This document shows, in pieces, positions 33,730 through 42,313 of a stretch of 64,000 bases of DNA. The translations under genes and the position numbers were made by a program. The DNA comes from RGIG8748 sp045539515 (GTDB lineage: Bacteria > Bacillota > Clostridia > UMGS1810). The stretch is from positions 10,315 through 74,314 of the forward strand of contig JAZQFN010000044.1 in NCBI GenBank assembly GCA_045539515.1, given 5' to 3'. The notes under the pieces are model-generated. The model was not told the origin of the DNA. It made no database searches and saw only the letters and a list, made by a program, of their open reading frames with translations. Each line of letters begins with the position of its first letter. Positions within the stretch are counted from its first letter, which is position 1.

Positions 33730-33758
33730 ATAATAACATTTTTACTCCTCTTTGTCAA
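33730..33758 (-). promoter_or_regulatory. Promoter of cysK (and possibly the Gld-like exporter)
   Basis: Minus-strand TTGACA (33753-33758) and TATTAT (33730-33735) with a 17-base spacer; the -35 box starts 8 bases beyond the preceding terminator stem. Confidence 0.8.
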
Positions 33759-33766
33759 ACAAAACA

Positions 33767-33836
33767 AAACCTGCTTTTTAAATTCCTCATCTCCTTGTTA
33801 AAGGTTTCCGGTCAATGTGGAATAAAAAGCAGGTTT
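33767..33836 (-). terminator. Long-loop terminator after the DUF3048 gene
   Basis: AAACCTGCTTTTT (33767-33779) pairs perfectly with AAAAAGCAGGTTT (33824-33836), and the stem can extend by pairing GGAAT with ATTCC. The minus-strand tail is TTTTGTTTTGTTTG. The roughly 44-base loop is long for a simple terminator. Confidence 0.7.
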
Positions 33837-33877
33837 CTTATTTATATTATACAGTAAAAGTCTTACATTTATTCAAT

Positions 33878-34897
33878 TTATTTAACTGTAACGGCAGATG
33901 TCTGGGGAACAATCTGAATGTATAAATTACCGGGATTAATTTTAAGCTCGTTTCCGTCGGCATCCTTGTATACCGTCTTTGCAGTTCTTGAAGCTTTGCT
34001 CCATGTAATTTCTATAGCCTTACCATTGGTTATGTAGTAGCCTTTGCCGCTTCCCACGGTGTCCACTTCCTGACGGTCTTTGTTCTGTCCGTCATTTAAG
34101 GGGTAGTTGCGAACATAGCACACGATGATGTTCTTTGCAGTAAGGTTATTGCCTGTCTGGGACATATGAAGGTTTGAACCTATATATCTGTCGTAAACCT
34201 TGGTGTCGGAATTGTATTTGTAATTAACGGTATACATTGAGGAGTAAGGCACACTTACCTCTGTGGCAGACTGAGCATTTTTAAGGTCGGTGTCCTTATC
34301 ATAATACCATGTATACTCAATATCGCTTGTGGCATCATACTTCTTTTTGCCGGCATATTCATAAGCATCCTTTACACTGGTGTAAAGGTTGTGATATGTA
34401 TTGTCGTAGGTGTTGTCGCGGTAGAATATAACACCATCATCACCCTGAATACCATTGATGTTGTTAACACCAAGGCTCTTTATATCTGTGGTAGCCTTGG
34501 GGCTCCAGCCTGCGTGAAGATATATGGCATCGTGTTCCAATGCATAGTCAAGGAAATAATGTCTTGATGAGCGGATGGGGCCTACCTTTTCGATAGTGTT
34601 GTTTTTAAACAGAGCCATCATACGGGAAGCTCCGCCCTCTACAATAACTTCATAAACAATGTATGCACTTTCAACACCTATCTGCGGTCTGGATGAAGGG
34701 CCGTCATTATCAATCATAACAGCTAAAGGTCTTGTGTCTGTGGAAAGCATCTGAATAAATTCGTTATCTGTGAGTTCTTCAACACTTTCTATCTGCATAT
34801 CCTGCTGAGGAACTTCCGGTTTCTTTTCTTCTTCGCTGCTGCATCCCATTAAAAATACAAGTGTAAGAATGAGCATAATGGAAATAAGTTTTTTCAT
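33878..34897 (-). CDS. DUF3048 (YerB-type) lipoprotein
   Basis: A lipobox (LVFLMGC) at residues 14-20 predicts a membrane-anchored lipoprotein. The body has the DUF3048 motifs: RPLAVMIDNDGPSSRPQIGVESAYIVYEVIVEGGASRMMALF is interrupted here only for length, followed by GPIRSSRHYF and HAGWSP, and the C-terminal domain WSKASRTAKTVYKDADGNEL. B. subtilis YerB is of unknown function. Single gene with its own terminator; GGAGG precedes the ATG. Confidence 0.9.
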   Translation of the reverse strand: MKKLISIMLILTLVFLMGCSSEEEKKPEVPQQDMQIESVEELTDNEFIQMLSTDTRPLAVMIDNDGPSSRPQIGVESAYIVYEVIVEGGASRMMALFKNNTIEKVGPIRSSRHYFLDYALEHDAIYLHAGWSPKATTDIKSLGVNNINGIQGDDGVIFYRDNTYDNTYHNLYTSVKDAYEYAGKKKYDATSDIEYTWYYDKDTDLKNAQSATEVSVPYSSMYTVNYKYNSDTKVYDRYIGSNLHMSQTGNNLTAKNIIVCYVRNYPLNDGQNKDRQEVDTVGSGKGYYITNGKAIEITWSKASRTAKTVYKDADGNELKINPGNLYIQIVPQTSAVTVK

Positions 34898-35009
34898 AAT
34901 AACCTCCCGTAAAACATAAATTATTTACTCTTTTATTTTACTGTTTTCCCCACGTCAAGTCAAACTTTTGAAGCAAATTTAACCTATCTGTAAAATAAAG
35001 CCTTTGGTC

Positions 35010-35038
35010 TTGACTTGATTTTAGTTTTTTGGTATAAT
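35010..35038 (+). promoter_or_regulatory. Promoter of tRNA-Thr
   Basis: TTGACT (35010-35015) and TATAAT (35033-35038) with a 17-base spacer; the tRNA begins 10 bases after the -10 box. Confidence 0.85.
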
Positions 35039-35048
35039 TTATAGGTAC

Positions 35049-35124
35049 GCTGGTGTGGCTCAGTCGGTAGAGCAATTGATTCGTAATCAATAGATCGTCG
35101 GTTCAAGTCCGATCACCAGCTCCA
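35049..35124 (+). tRNA. tRNA-Thr (anticodon CGT)
   Basis: The 76-base cloverleaf is complete. Acceptor GCTGGTG pairs with CACCAGC; the D-arm is GCTC...GAGC; the anticodon stem ATTGA/TCAAT encloses loop TTCGTAA with anticodon CGT at 35082-35084; the T-arm has TTCAAGT. CCA is encoded. It reads ACG codons. Confidence 0.97.
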
Positions 35125-35125
35125 G

Positions 35126-35156
35126 AAAAAGGGACTGTAAAAAAGTCCCTTTTTTT
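35126..35156 (+). terminator. Terminator after tRNA-Thr
   Basis: AAAAAGGGACT pairs with AGTCCCTTTTT and is followed by more T, starting 1 base after CCA. Confidence 0.92.
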
Positions 35157-35203
35157 AGCACACATTCGCGCTATTAAAAGTAATATTTTTTTGAAGCACA
35201 TTA

Positions 35204-35232
35204 TAGACAAGTTCTCCCCTATGTGCTATTAT
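35204..35232 (+). promoter_or_regulatory. Promoter of the 392-residue lipoprotein gene
   Basis: TAGACA (35204-35209) and TATTAT (35227-35232) with a 17-base spacer. Confidence 0.65.
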
Positions 35233-35266
35233 AAAAGTGCAAGATAATATCCGGGAGGTGTTTAAT

Positions 35267-36442
35267 ATGAAAAAAAGAATACTCATATTTTTACTTACAG
35301 TTGCTATGTGTATTGCAGCAGGCTGCAGCAAGAAAGAGGAACCAAAAAAATCAAATGAAGCCTCCGCTCCAAAGGTTGTAGAGGAAACCAAGAAAAGCAC
35401 AAAAGACAAAACAGCCTCACAGACCGATTACGAAACGGAATATTCCCGCATACTATCCGATACATACGAAATAATACTCAATGCGGATTCAATGGAACCC
35501 CAAGACGGTCAGCTCGGCATATGGGAGGTTGCCCTTGGTGCAAAAGATGATGCCGTAAATCAGATATCATACTTGTTTAAGGATATTAACGGTGACAACG
35601 TAAAAGAACTTATAATAGGCTGTTTTGAAACAAACGAATATTCCTACACCAAAAACCAGATTCTGGCATTATATACCTTAAATAACAACAAGCCCCTTTA
35701 CGTGACAGAAGGAAGAAGCAGAAATGCCTATTCCCTTATGGATGACGGAAAGCTCTTCAATACAGGTTCAAACGGTGCGGCATATTCTATTTTCGGCACA
35801 TACTATCTGGGCAAAAACGGTAAGCTGATTTGCGAGGACTTCTACTTTTCCTATCCTACCGACGATTACTCGGAAATAGAATTTTACCATAATCAAACTG
35901 GTATATACGATAAGACAAAATCTCTTATCCTGAATTTATTTGAAGATGAGTTTTTTAGTATACAGGAAGACTTTGCAAAGCAGACCGTAAGCCTCAAAGG
36001 TACTCCATTTTCCAAGCTTTCAGACAGCATAAAAGGAAACATTTCCAAAAATAAACCCACCTCCGTTGCAGACGGTATGACAGGCACATGGGTACTTGTA
36101 AGCGGTCACACAGATGGTTATGAATTTACTGCAGAGGAAGCAGGTCTTGAAAGTGAGCTTACGGTTAAAAAGGCCTCCGGCAAGCTTGATGCAAGCTATT
36201 GGATTCAGTCTGATGCGAAGTATGAATCCTTCGATGCCGAAGCCATATACCGCGATATGTCCCTTCACGAAGGCTGCCCAAATGATGAATGGTGCGTTGA
36301 ATTTGTTGTAAAAAGCGGCAACTTCAGCGACGAGGACGAATTCTATGCCACCCTGATTGATGATGATACACTCCTGTTTCAGCACTTTTTCCCTTTTGAC
36401 GGAACCACAGGCGTAAGCTATATGACATACAAAAGAAAGTAA
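35267..36442 (+). CDS. Lipoprotein of unknown function
   Basis: MKKRILIFLL and a lipobox ending AAGC give a lipoprotein signal. A Lys/Glu/Ser-rich linker (to about residue 50) leads to a domain with FKDINGDNVKELIIGC, an EF-hand/dockerin-like or VCBS-like acidic turn seen in many clostridial lipoproteins. The last 110 residues (GMTGTWVLVSGHTDGYEF to MTYKRK) look like a lipocalin-type beta barrel. I know no function. The ATG at 35267 has GGGAGG upstream; an ATG 10 codons earlier is not favoured. Single gene between tRNA and TtcA-like gene. Confidence 0.85.
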   Translation: MKKRILIFLLTVAMCIAAGCSKKEEPKKSNEASAPKVVEETKKSTKDKTASQTDYETEYSRILSDTYEIILNADSMEPQDGQLGIWEVALGAKDDAVNQISYLFKDINGDNVKELIIGCFETNEYSYTKNQILALYTLNNNKPLYVTEGRSRNAYSLMDDGKLFNTGSNGAAYSIFGTYYLGKNGKLICEDFYFSYPTDDYSEIEFYHNQTGIYDKTKSLILNLFEDEFFSIQEDFAKQTVSLKGTPFSKLSDSIKGNISKNKPTSVADGMTGTWVLVSGHTDGYEFTAEEAGLESELTVKKASGKLDASYWIQSDAKYESFDAEAIYRDMSLHEGCPNDEWCVEFVVKSGNFSDEDEFYATLIDDDTLLFQHFFPFDGTTGVSYMTYKRK

Positions 36443-36456
36443 AATTTATGACATAT

Positions 36457-36483
36457 GAAAACCATCACAACGGATGGTTTTTC
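36457..36483 (+). terminator. Terminator after the lipoprotein gene
   Basis: GAAAACCATC pairs with GATGGTTTTTC around an ACAACG loop; the stem is flanked by A and T on the two sides and can serve both convergent genes. Confidence 0.8.
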
Positions 36484-36504
36484 ACTTAATAATTTCGTTT
36501 TTTA

Positions 36505-37275
36505 TTACGGTCTGTACCCGTCAATTCCTGCCCTTTCCATAGCACCCAGGATTTTTTTCTTAATGTCCCTGTGCTCCTTGGAGAGTTCTTTAAGGAGGGC
36601 TTTTGTACTTTCCCTTTCCGATGTTTTATCCATGGGACAGGGATTTTTTATGGCCTTAAGTGAGCTTTTGTTTATAAAATATGTTATGTCCTTTTCAGAC
36701 ACTTCAACCATTGGACGAATCAAGGTGATATCACTTCTGTCAAAGTGAACTACCGGCGGAAAGGCTCCTATTCTGCCTTCATTTAAAAGATTCATCATAA
36801 AGGTTTCTGTCGCATCGTCCATATGATGCCCAAGGCATAGCTTATTAAAGCCAAGGTCTTTTGCTGTATTCTGCAGGGCTCCTCTTCTCATTTTGGCACA
36901 AAGAGAACAGGGATTTTTTTCTTCTTTTTCGGAAAATACAATCTGTGCAATATGGGTGGAAACTATGTGAAGGGTAATTCCCTCACTTGCGCAAAGTTCA
37001 TTTAAATATTCCCTAATCATAGCAGACTCCTCCAAGGTGCAATAACCTGCCTCTTCAAATCCTGTATCAACATATATGGCGCAAAACTCAAAGCTTTTGG
37101 GGTAAAACCCCTTTAATGCACTCATAACTGCAAGAAGCGTAAGGGAATCCTTACCTCCTGATACCCCAACGGCAATGCGGTCGCCGTCTTCTATCATATT
37201 GTATTTTTCAACAGTTTTTCTCACCAAAGAGCAAAGCTTTTTAAGTTCCTTTGTAAATTCCAACGTTAACACCAT
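36505..37275 (-). CDS. TtcA-family tRNA 2-thiolation-type PP-loop ATPase
   Basis: The PP-loop VGVSGGKDSLTLLAVM and the CxxC motif NPCSLCAKMRRG, with LGHHMDDATETFMMNLL, are those of TtcA, which adds sulfur to C32 of tRNA using a [4Fe-4S] cluster; a third Cys lies in NPCPMDK. Relatives can modify other nucleosides. The frame is open to 37434 but a promoter (TTGACC 37309-37314, TATAAA 37286-37291, spacer 17) places the transcript start near 37279, so I take ATG 37275, which would be nearly leaderless with no good ribosome site. A downstream start cannot be excluded. Confidence 0.88.
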   Translation of the reverse strand: MVLTLEFTKELKKLCSLVRKTVEKYNMIEDGDRIAVGVSGGKDSLTLLAVMSALKGFYPKSFEFCAIYVDTGFEEAGYCTLEESAMIREYLNELCASEGITLHIVSTHIAQIVFSEKEEKNPCSLCAKMRRGALQNTAKDLGFNKLCLGHHMDDATETFMMNLLNEGRIGAFPPVVHFDRSDITLIRPMVEVSEKDITYFINKSSLKAIKNPCPMDKTSERESTKALLKELSKEHRDIKKKILGAMERAGIDGYRP

Positions 37276-37318
37276 TCTTTTAATATTTATATTGCAAATT
37301 ATATCACAGGTCAAATCT

Positions 37319-37347
37319 GCCGTTTTAAGAGTAAGTCTTAAAACGGC
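37319..37347 (-). terminator. Stem-loop between membrane LuxR and TtcA-like genes
   Basis: A perfect 12-base-pair stem (GCCGTTTTAAGA with TCTTAAAACGGC) has a 5-base loop. It lies about 54 bases past the LuxR-type gene stop. The U-tract is poor, so it may act as a partial terminator. Confidence 0.55.
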
Positions 37348-37400
37348 ATTTGTAATTATTATATAAGTCCTGCTGTTTAAATCGCATTTCGGACAATATG

Positions 37401-38432
37401 CTACTGATTGTCCTGTTTTAAACAAAGAGCACATTCCAGAAGCTGCTTTTTTGACTTTACCCCAAGCTTTGAATATATATTTGAATTATGGAATTTAAGG
37501 GTTGTTTCTTTAATGCCCAAAAGCTCTGTTACCTCTTTGGTTTTTCTGCCCTCACAATACAAATCATATATTTTCTTTTCAGTAGGAGTAAGCAAAGTCA
37601 CTTTTTTGATTAAGTTATTACTTAATTCACGGATTTCATCTGTATTTTGGTAATTAGGCTTTTCAGAAGCCAAGTCAACATTGGATTTGTTTATATCCTC
37701 AATAACGCTGTACAATCCCAAAAGGAACAATTCAGTTATAATATAGGAAACAGACAAAAACTCAAAATTAAACTTAAAAAGCTGTTCCACAAACCACACG
37801 CAGATATTTACAAACACAGCGCAAAGGAGGGTTATTGCATGTTTATTTGACTCGATATTTTTCTTATATGTAGCATAAGTGATAGCTGAAACCATAATCA
37901 GAAAGTATGCCACAAGATATACAAGGTACAAAGAATGAAGCGCTCCGTATTCTTTAACAAGAACCGTGGTTCCGTTTTCCACAGCAAACTCCACGTTTTT
38001 GTAGTATATGTCTAGATAACCCGGGCTTGCCGCAACAAGAAAAACTACCCCTCCGATACCAATCATAGTCCATATTGCAATTTTTGGAAGTTTAAAATTA
38101 CATACGTTTATTATAATCATAAACATGGCAAAGGGCAAAAATACCGAACCGAAATAAGAAATTCTGTTTGCCCACAAAGCCATTTCAAGATTTGCAGAAG
38201 CAGAAAGTAAAAAATAACCCGTATTTACAATAAAAACCGAGGTGAAAAGCAAAACAAACCATTTGTCTTTCTTCTTAATGAAAAACACATACCCCAGAAG
38301 AAGCAGTAAAGATATTAAGGCAATTATCATATACAAAACCGACAAGCTTCCGGATTTATCACTGCAAAGATTGCAGGAACTTAAAAAGAAACTGCAAGCA
38401 AATAAAACAGCAGTTGCAAGTATCTTTTTCAT
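37401..38432 (-). CDS. Membrane-bound LuxR-family regulator
   Basis: The 343-residue protein has a signal-like helix then about seven membrane helices (residues 30-240, similar to the N-terminal 7TM sensor of some histidine kinases), a short linker, and a C-terminal LuxR-type HTH (TLLTPTEKKIYDLYCEGRKTKEVTELLGIKETTLKFHNSNIYSKLGVKSKKQLLE). It therefore looks like a one-component regulator that senses at the membrane and binds DNA directly. It is divergent from the 1188-residue surface protein gene; a candidate operator lies in the shared spacer at 38503-38526. Confidence 0.87.
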   Translation of the reverse strand: MKKILATAVLFACSFFLSSCNLCSDKSGSLSVLYMIIALISLLLLLGYVFFIKKKDKWFVLLFTSVFIVNTGYFLLSASANLEMALWANRISYFGSVFLPFAMFMIIINVCNFKLPKIAIWTMIGIGGVVFLVAASPGYLDIYYKNVEFAVENGTTVLVKEYGALHSLYLVYLVAYFLIMVSAITYATYKKNIESNKHAITLLCAVFVNICVWFVEQLFKFNFEFLSVSYIITELFLLGLYSVIEDINKSNVDLASEKPNYQNTDEIRELSNNLIKKVTLLTPTEKKIYDLYCEGRKTKEVTELLGIKETTLKFHNSNIYSKLGVKSKKQLLECALCLKQDNQ

Positions 38433-38502
38433 AAAATCCCACCTTTTTTGAGCATTATACCCTACTTTTTTTAATACTTTCTGTAAATATAATTAAATTT
38501 CC

Positions 38503-38555
38503 CCTACTTTTCTGTATGCAAGTAGGTTGACATTAAGTTTTATAATTATTATTAT
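38503..38555 (+). promoter_or_regulatory. Promoter with inverted-repeat operator for the surface-protein gene
   Basis: TTGACA (38527-38532) and TATTAT (38550-38555) are 17 bases apart. Directly upstream, CCTACTT (38503-38509) and AAGTAGG (38520-38526) form an inverted repeat that abuts the -35 box; a third CCCTACTTTT lies at 38460-38469. This is a good place for the neighbouring LuxR-type protein to bind. Confidence 0.65.
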
Positions 38556-38635
38556 AATAAGTAGTTAATACTGTTGATTATACAACATAATTTTGATTCA
38601 GTCAATGCATTAAATCTTTCAGGGAGGAAAAATCA

Positions 38636-41600
38636 ATGAGAAATCCAATTCAAAAAAATTATCGCAAACTGTTGTGCACCTTTATGGTACAGGTTTTAGT
38701 AATTCAGCTTCTGATGATCTTCCCCATTTCAGCCTTTGCGGCAGAAAGCGGCACTACGGGAGATGTAAGCTGGTCACTTGATGGAGGAGTACTTACGGTA
38801 TCCGGCACAGGTGCCATGGCTGACTACAGCTCCAAGGAAGAAACTCCCTGGTATGCATATATTTCCGATATAGAAAGTGTTGTAATATCCGAGGGGGTAT
38901 ACCACGTGGGCACCCACGCCTTTGACGGATGCACCAACCTTTCCTCTGTTTCCTTCCCCGAAACACTCTACCGTATAGACCAATACAGCTTCTACGGATG
39001 TACCTCTCTTACCGAGATTACAATACCGAGATACACTCACGAAATTTGCTACGGTGCCTTCGGAAATTCCGGTCTTACCAAGGTAACGGAACTTTCCAGA
39101 GCCGTGGAATATGTGGAAAACGATGACTACAAAACTGACCTCACATTCCCTTCTACTGCCGTGTTCTACTGTACATACGGCGAAACCGAATACTTCTGCC
39201 AAAACAATAACCTTACATACCATATAATTGAGGACGAGCTTCTCATTAAGGCAGACAGCGGAAACTCCACCTATGACTTCATTTACAATGACTACGTTGT
39301 GGCAAACCTGTGGAAAGCAACCAAGGCAGAGTCCGGTGCAGAGGGCGACATTGTGCTGGACTACACCTTCACAATTAATGCCGACGAGGTGAGAGAAGAA
39401 CATAACCTTATGGCAGACAGCGACAGCCAGAAGATTTCCCCCGACAATGACAACGGCGGTGAAATTAAGCTTGAAGTGTCTTTAAGCTTTGAAGATGAAT
39501 ACTACAATTTTTCCGATGCAAGAAACACCGCCTACTATGGCTACAGGGAAACAGACCCCATAGGAAGAGAAAACACCAACTACAACAAATGGGAAGTATA
39601 CGAAGGGGAAAATCCTTTTATAACCATAACTTCAAACGGCAAAACAGCTACTGTAACCGTAAAAGGAACGGTAAAAGAGCTGTACGAATTTGCAACAAAA
39701 GACCTTAGTGAAGAACTGAAAGACTACAAGGCTATAAACGCCATGTCCTTAAGTATTCGTGTAGAGGGTATAACCTATAGGCCCTCCTCAAATTGGAATT
39801 ATTTAAACGAGGACAAAAAAACCCAACCCGAATACCGCTATATCGGCTTATACGATGCACACGCCAGATATGCGGAAACAGAACGCCTTGGTCCCAGAAC
39901 CCTTGAAACAAAAAACTATATAACAGATACTCCCCGTGCTGAAATTTCCGGATTTATGGAGCCCACAAAAAAGAACTACCTGTGGAGCTATGAAATACAG
40001 AGAATATCCCGTGACTACGTGGAGGAGCTTGACCGCAATCCCGGTGACGGCGGATATGAAGATGATATATTTTTTGAAGAATACAACGGCATAACCTACG
40101 GTCATGTACGCGGTGAATACGATGCCGGCGAAGTAAACACCATGAAGATAGCTGACTTTATAACAGAGGAAAACTCCGACTTTATAAATAGTCTAATTGG
40201 AATTACCGCTTCCGGTTTGGGCGGAGAAGTTATGATATTGGCAGACTGCTCGGTAATTCTCACCTTCCCGGACGGAGAAACCAAGATTCTTTACGTTTCC
40301 GCCTGCGAAGAAACCACATGGCTTATAGGTCCCTGTATGCATTCCTGCAAAGAATGCGGACTTTGTACCTCTGACGAAATGCTTCATTGCAACACCATGG
40401 AATGGTTTGAATTCCGCTGTATCTGCGAAGAACCACAGCCTGACACCGTGGTAACAGAGGTTGCCGCAGAGAACAAGATATCCTTTGAAAACAACACCTG
40501 GAATGAGGACTTAACCCTTAATGTGGTTTATGTTGATGTGGATGAATCCCAAGAGAGTGCTTACATTAGCCATATAGGTGATTATGTAGACATAAAAAAT
40601 ACCGTAATGCTCTTTGATGCAAACCTTACTGCAGAATACGGGCCCTACATTATGAATCAGTGGGGCGGCGAAGACGAAAATGTAACCGTAACCGTAAATG
40701 TAGGCAAAGAAAATGCAGAGCTTATAGATAAAGGGGAAGCCGAGCTTCACCACATCACAAAGGGAACCTCCGAGGTTGTACCCTGCGTGGCTGATACAGC
40801 AAACGGCACAATAACCTTTAACACCACGAGCTTAAGTCCCTTTGCCATTGTTAAAACCAAAGACTTTCAGCATTACGGAAAAGCCTTTTTAACAGATGCC
40901 CAAAAGAGTGTATACGAAGCTTTGGAAACCGGCATCACAAACTGCGATGAATCCATACCTGTTAACACAGAACTTGGACTTAAGATTGAAGATATACGTC
41001 CTGTAATTGAGATGTTCTTAGCCGACCATCCCGGCTACTTCTGGTTCCCCGGTTCCTACTCCTACTACAGCTACAACAACATAGTTTCAGGCATAAAGCC
41101 CAAATACACTATGGCAGGCGTAGCCGCAACAAAGACACAGATTGAAGAAGCAAAAGATGTATACGAATCTAAATTAGATGCAGTAATTGATGAAATGGAA
41201 ACCGAGCTTACAGATCCCACCGACTACGAAAAAGCCCTTTGGCTCCACGATAAGGTGGCAGAAATTGTAACCTACGAATACGGTCCAAATCACCAGACAG
41301 CCTATGGTGCATTAGTTGAAGAAAAGGCTGTGTGTGCAGGCTATGCAGAGCTTTATCAGGCACTTCTTCTTGAAGCGGGAATACCTGCCTGGTCGGTAAA
41401 GGGTGATAGCATAAACCCGGTAACCTTAGAAGCCCAAGCTCACGAATGGAACCTTTTGTGGATAGAAGGTAACTGCGTATATGCCGACGTAACCTGGGAT
41501 GACCAGATGGACGAAATATTCCACATATACTTTGCAAGAGATATTACGGGTATGAACCCGGAGCACGCCTTAAACAGCAATTATTCCGACAAAATCCCCG

Positions 41601-42202
41601 AATGTGTTCCCGGCAAATGCGATAAATACACCTACTACGACAAGGTTGAAAATAAGCACATTCTTACCGAGGAAGTAACTGCCGATATGCTCGCCGAAAT
41701 AATGACAGAGCAGATAGAAGGCAAATCCTTTGTAACCATGCTCTACGCACCAAATGACGAGATGCTTAACAGCTTTAATACATGGCTTAACGAAGATGGC
41801 AATGTAGAAGAGCTTGTAGGAAAGCTTATTCCTTCCGGTGGTTATTCATTTATCTACTGGGAAAACATAATGGGTAACAATGTGCTTGGTGAGGAAATAC
41901 ATCTTCACATAGAAAAAATTGCTCAAAATACAGAAGTTACCGTATCGGAAGATGAGGATAAAGGAACCTGTACAGCTGTAATGAGCATTGACAGCAATAA
42001 CTACAATAACGAAAATGTAAGAGCAATTATTACCTACTATGACCAAAACGGAACATCAATGAAAAAGGATATTGAAACAATAAATGTAAACGGTAAATTT
42101 ACCATGGATATCCCCACGGGTGCAAAGAAGTTCAAGGCAATGATAATAGACATTACCAACATGAAGCCTCTTTGCAGTGCAGGAGTAATAGAGCTTGATT
42201 AA
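38636..42202 (+). CDS. Secreted LRR and transglutaminase-like protein
   Basis: A signal peptide (cleavage near SAFAA, residue 36) leads to a short beta region, two or three BspA-type leucine-rich repeats (about 75-130: FDGCTNLSSVSFPETL, FYGCTSLTEITIP), long beta-rich regions of no known family with a Cys/His cluster (CMHSCKECGLCTSDEMLHCN, about 565-585), and a transglutaminase/protease-like domain (about 840-980). Its catalytic triad is Cys900 (KAVCAGYAE), His936 (AHEWN) and Asp951 (YADVTWDD). A final beta domain ends the protein. There is no sortase motif or SLH domain. BspA proteins bind host or cell surfaces; the triad may cleave or cross-link protein. AGGGAGG precedes the ATG. Confidence 0.9.
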   Translation: MRNPIQKNYRKLLCTFMVQVLVIQLLMIFPISAFAAESGTTGDVSWSLDGGVLTVSGTGAMADYSSKEETPWYAYISDIESVVISEGVYHVGTHAFDGCTNLSSVSFPETLYRIDQYSFYGCTSLTEITIPRYTHEICYGAFGNSGLTKVTELSRAVEYVENDDYKTDLTFPSTAVFYCTYGETEYFCQNNNLTYHIIEDELLIKADSGNSTYDFIYNDYVVANLWKATKAESGAEGDIVLDYTFTINADEVREEHNLMADSDSQKISPDNDNGGEIKLEVSLSFEDEYYNFSDARNTAYYGYRETDPIGRENTNYNKWEVYEGENPFITITSNGKTATVTVKGTVKELYEFATKDLSEELKDYKAINAMSLSIRVEGITYRPSSNWNYLNEDKKTQPEYRYIGLYDAHARYAETERLGPRTLETKNYITDTPRAEISGFMEPTKKNYLWSYEIQRISRDYVEELDRNPGDGGYEDDIFFEEYNGITYGHVRGEYDAGEVNTMKIADFITEENSDFINSLIGITASGLGGEVMILADCSVILTFPDGETKILYVSACEETTWLIGPCMHSCKECGLCTSDEMLHCNTMEWFEFRCICEEPQPDTVVTEVAAENKISFENNTWNEDLTLNVVYVDVDESQESAYISHIGDYVDIKNTVMLFDANLTAEYGPYIMNQWGGEDENVTVTVNVGKENAELIDKGEAELHHITKGTSEVVPCVADTANGTITFNTTSLSPFAIVKTKDFQHYGKAFLTDAQKSVYEALETGITNCDESIPVNTELGLKIEDIRPVIEMFLADHPGYFWFPGSYSYYSYNNIVSGIKPKYTMAGVAATKTQIEEAKDVYESKLDAVIDEMETELTDPTDYEKALWLHDKVAEIVTYEYGPNHQTAYGALVEEKAVCAGYAELYQALLLEAGIPAWSVKGDSINPVTLEAQAHEWNLLWIEGNCVYADVTWDDQMDEIFHIYFARDITGMNPEHALNSNYSDKIPECVPGKCDKYTYYDKVENKHILTEEVTADMLAEIMTEQIEGKSFVTMLYAPNDEMLNSFNTWLNEDGNVEELVGKLIPSGGYSFIYWENIMGNNVLGEEIHLHIEKIAQNTEVTVSEDEDKGTCTAVMSIDSNNYNNENVRAIITYYDQNGTSMKKDIETINVNGKFTMDIPTGAKKFKAMIIDITNMKPLCSAGVIELD

Positions 42203-42219
42203 TATATTTGATAATAAAG

Positions 42220-42252
42220 AAAACAGGTGCTTCAATTGAAGCATCTGTTTTT
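42220..42252 (+). terminator. Terminator after the surface-protein gene
   Basis: AAAACAG-G-TGCTTC pairs with GAAGCA-T-CTGTTTT around AATT, followed by TTTTTG. Confidence 0.88.
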
Positions 42253-42313
42253 GTTTGGAGATACTTCAAAAAGAACACAGTTTAATTAAACTTTTTAAAG
42301 TTTAAAATTAGCC

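Noticed and set aside
33767..33836. Possible short leader peptide (11 codons) inside the loop of the long hairpin before cysK
   Set aside because: Its ribosome site is too close to the ATG and the hairpin is better explained as the terminator of the DUF3048 gene, as it precedes the cysK promoter.
33018..33857. Plus-strand 279-codon frame opposite cysK
   Set aside because: cysK is complete on the minus strand; the plus frame is rich in Cys and His as expected for a shadow and runs through a promoter and terminator.
37276..37434. 53-codon N-terminal extension of the TtcA-like protein
   Set aside because: It spans a stem-loop and a promoter, and its residues do not match the family N-terminus.
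38774..39403. Minus-strand 209-codon frame
   Set aside because: It is antisense to the 1188-residue surface protein, has no ribosome site and no protein-like motifs.
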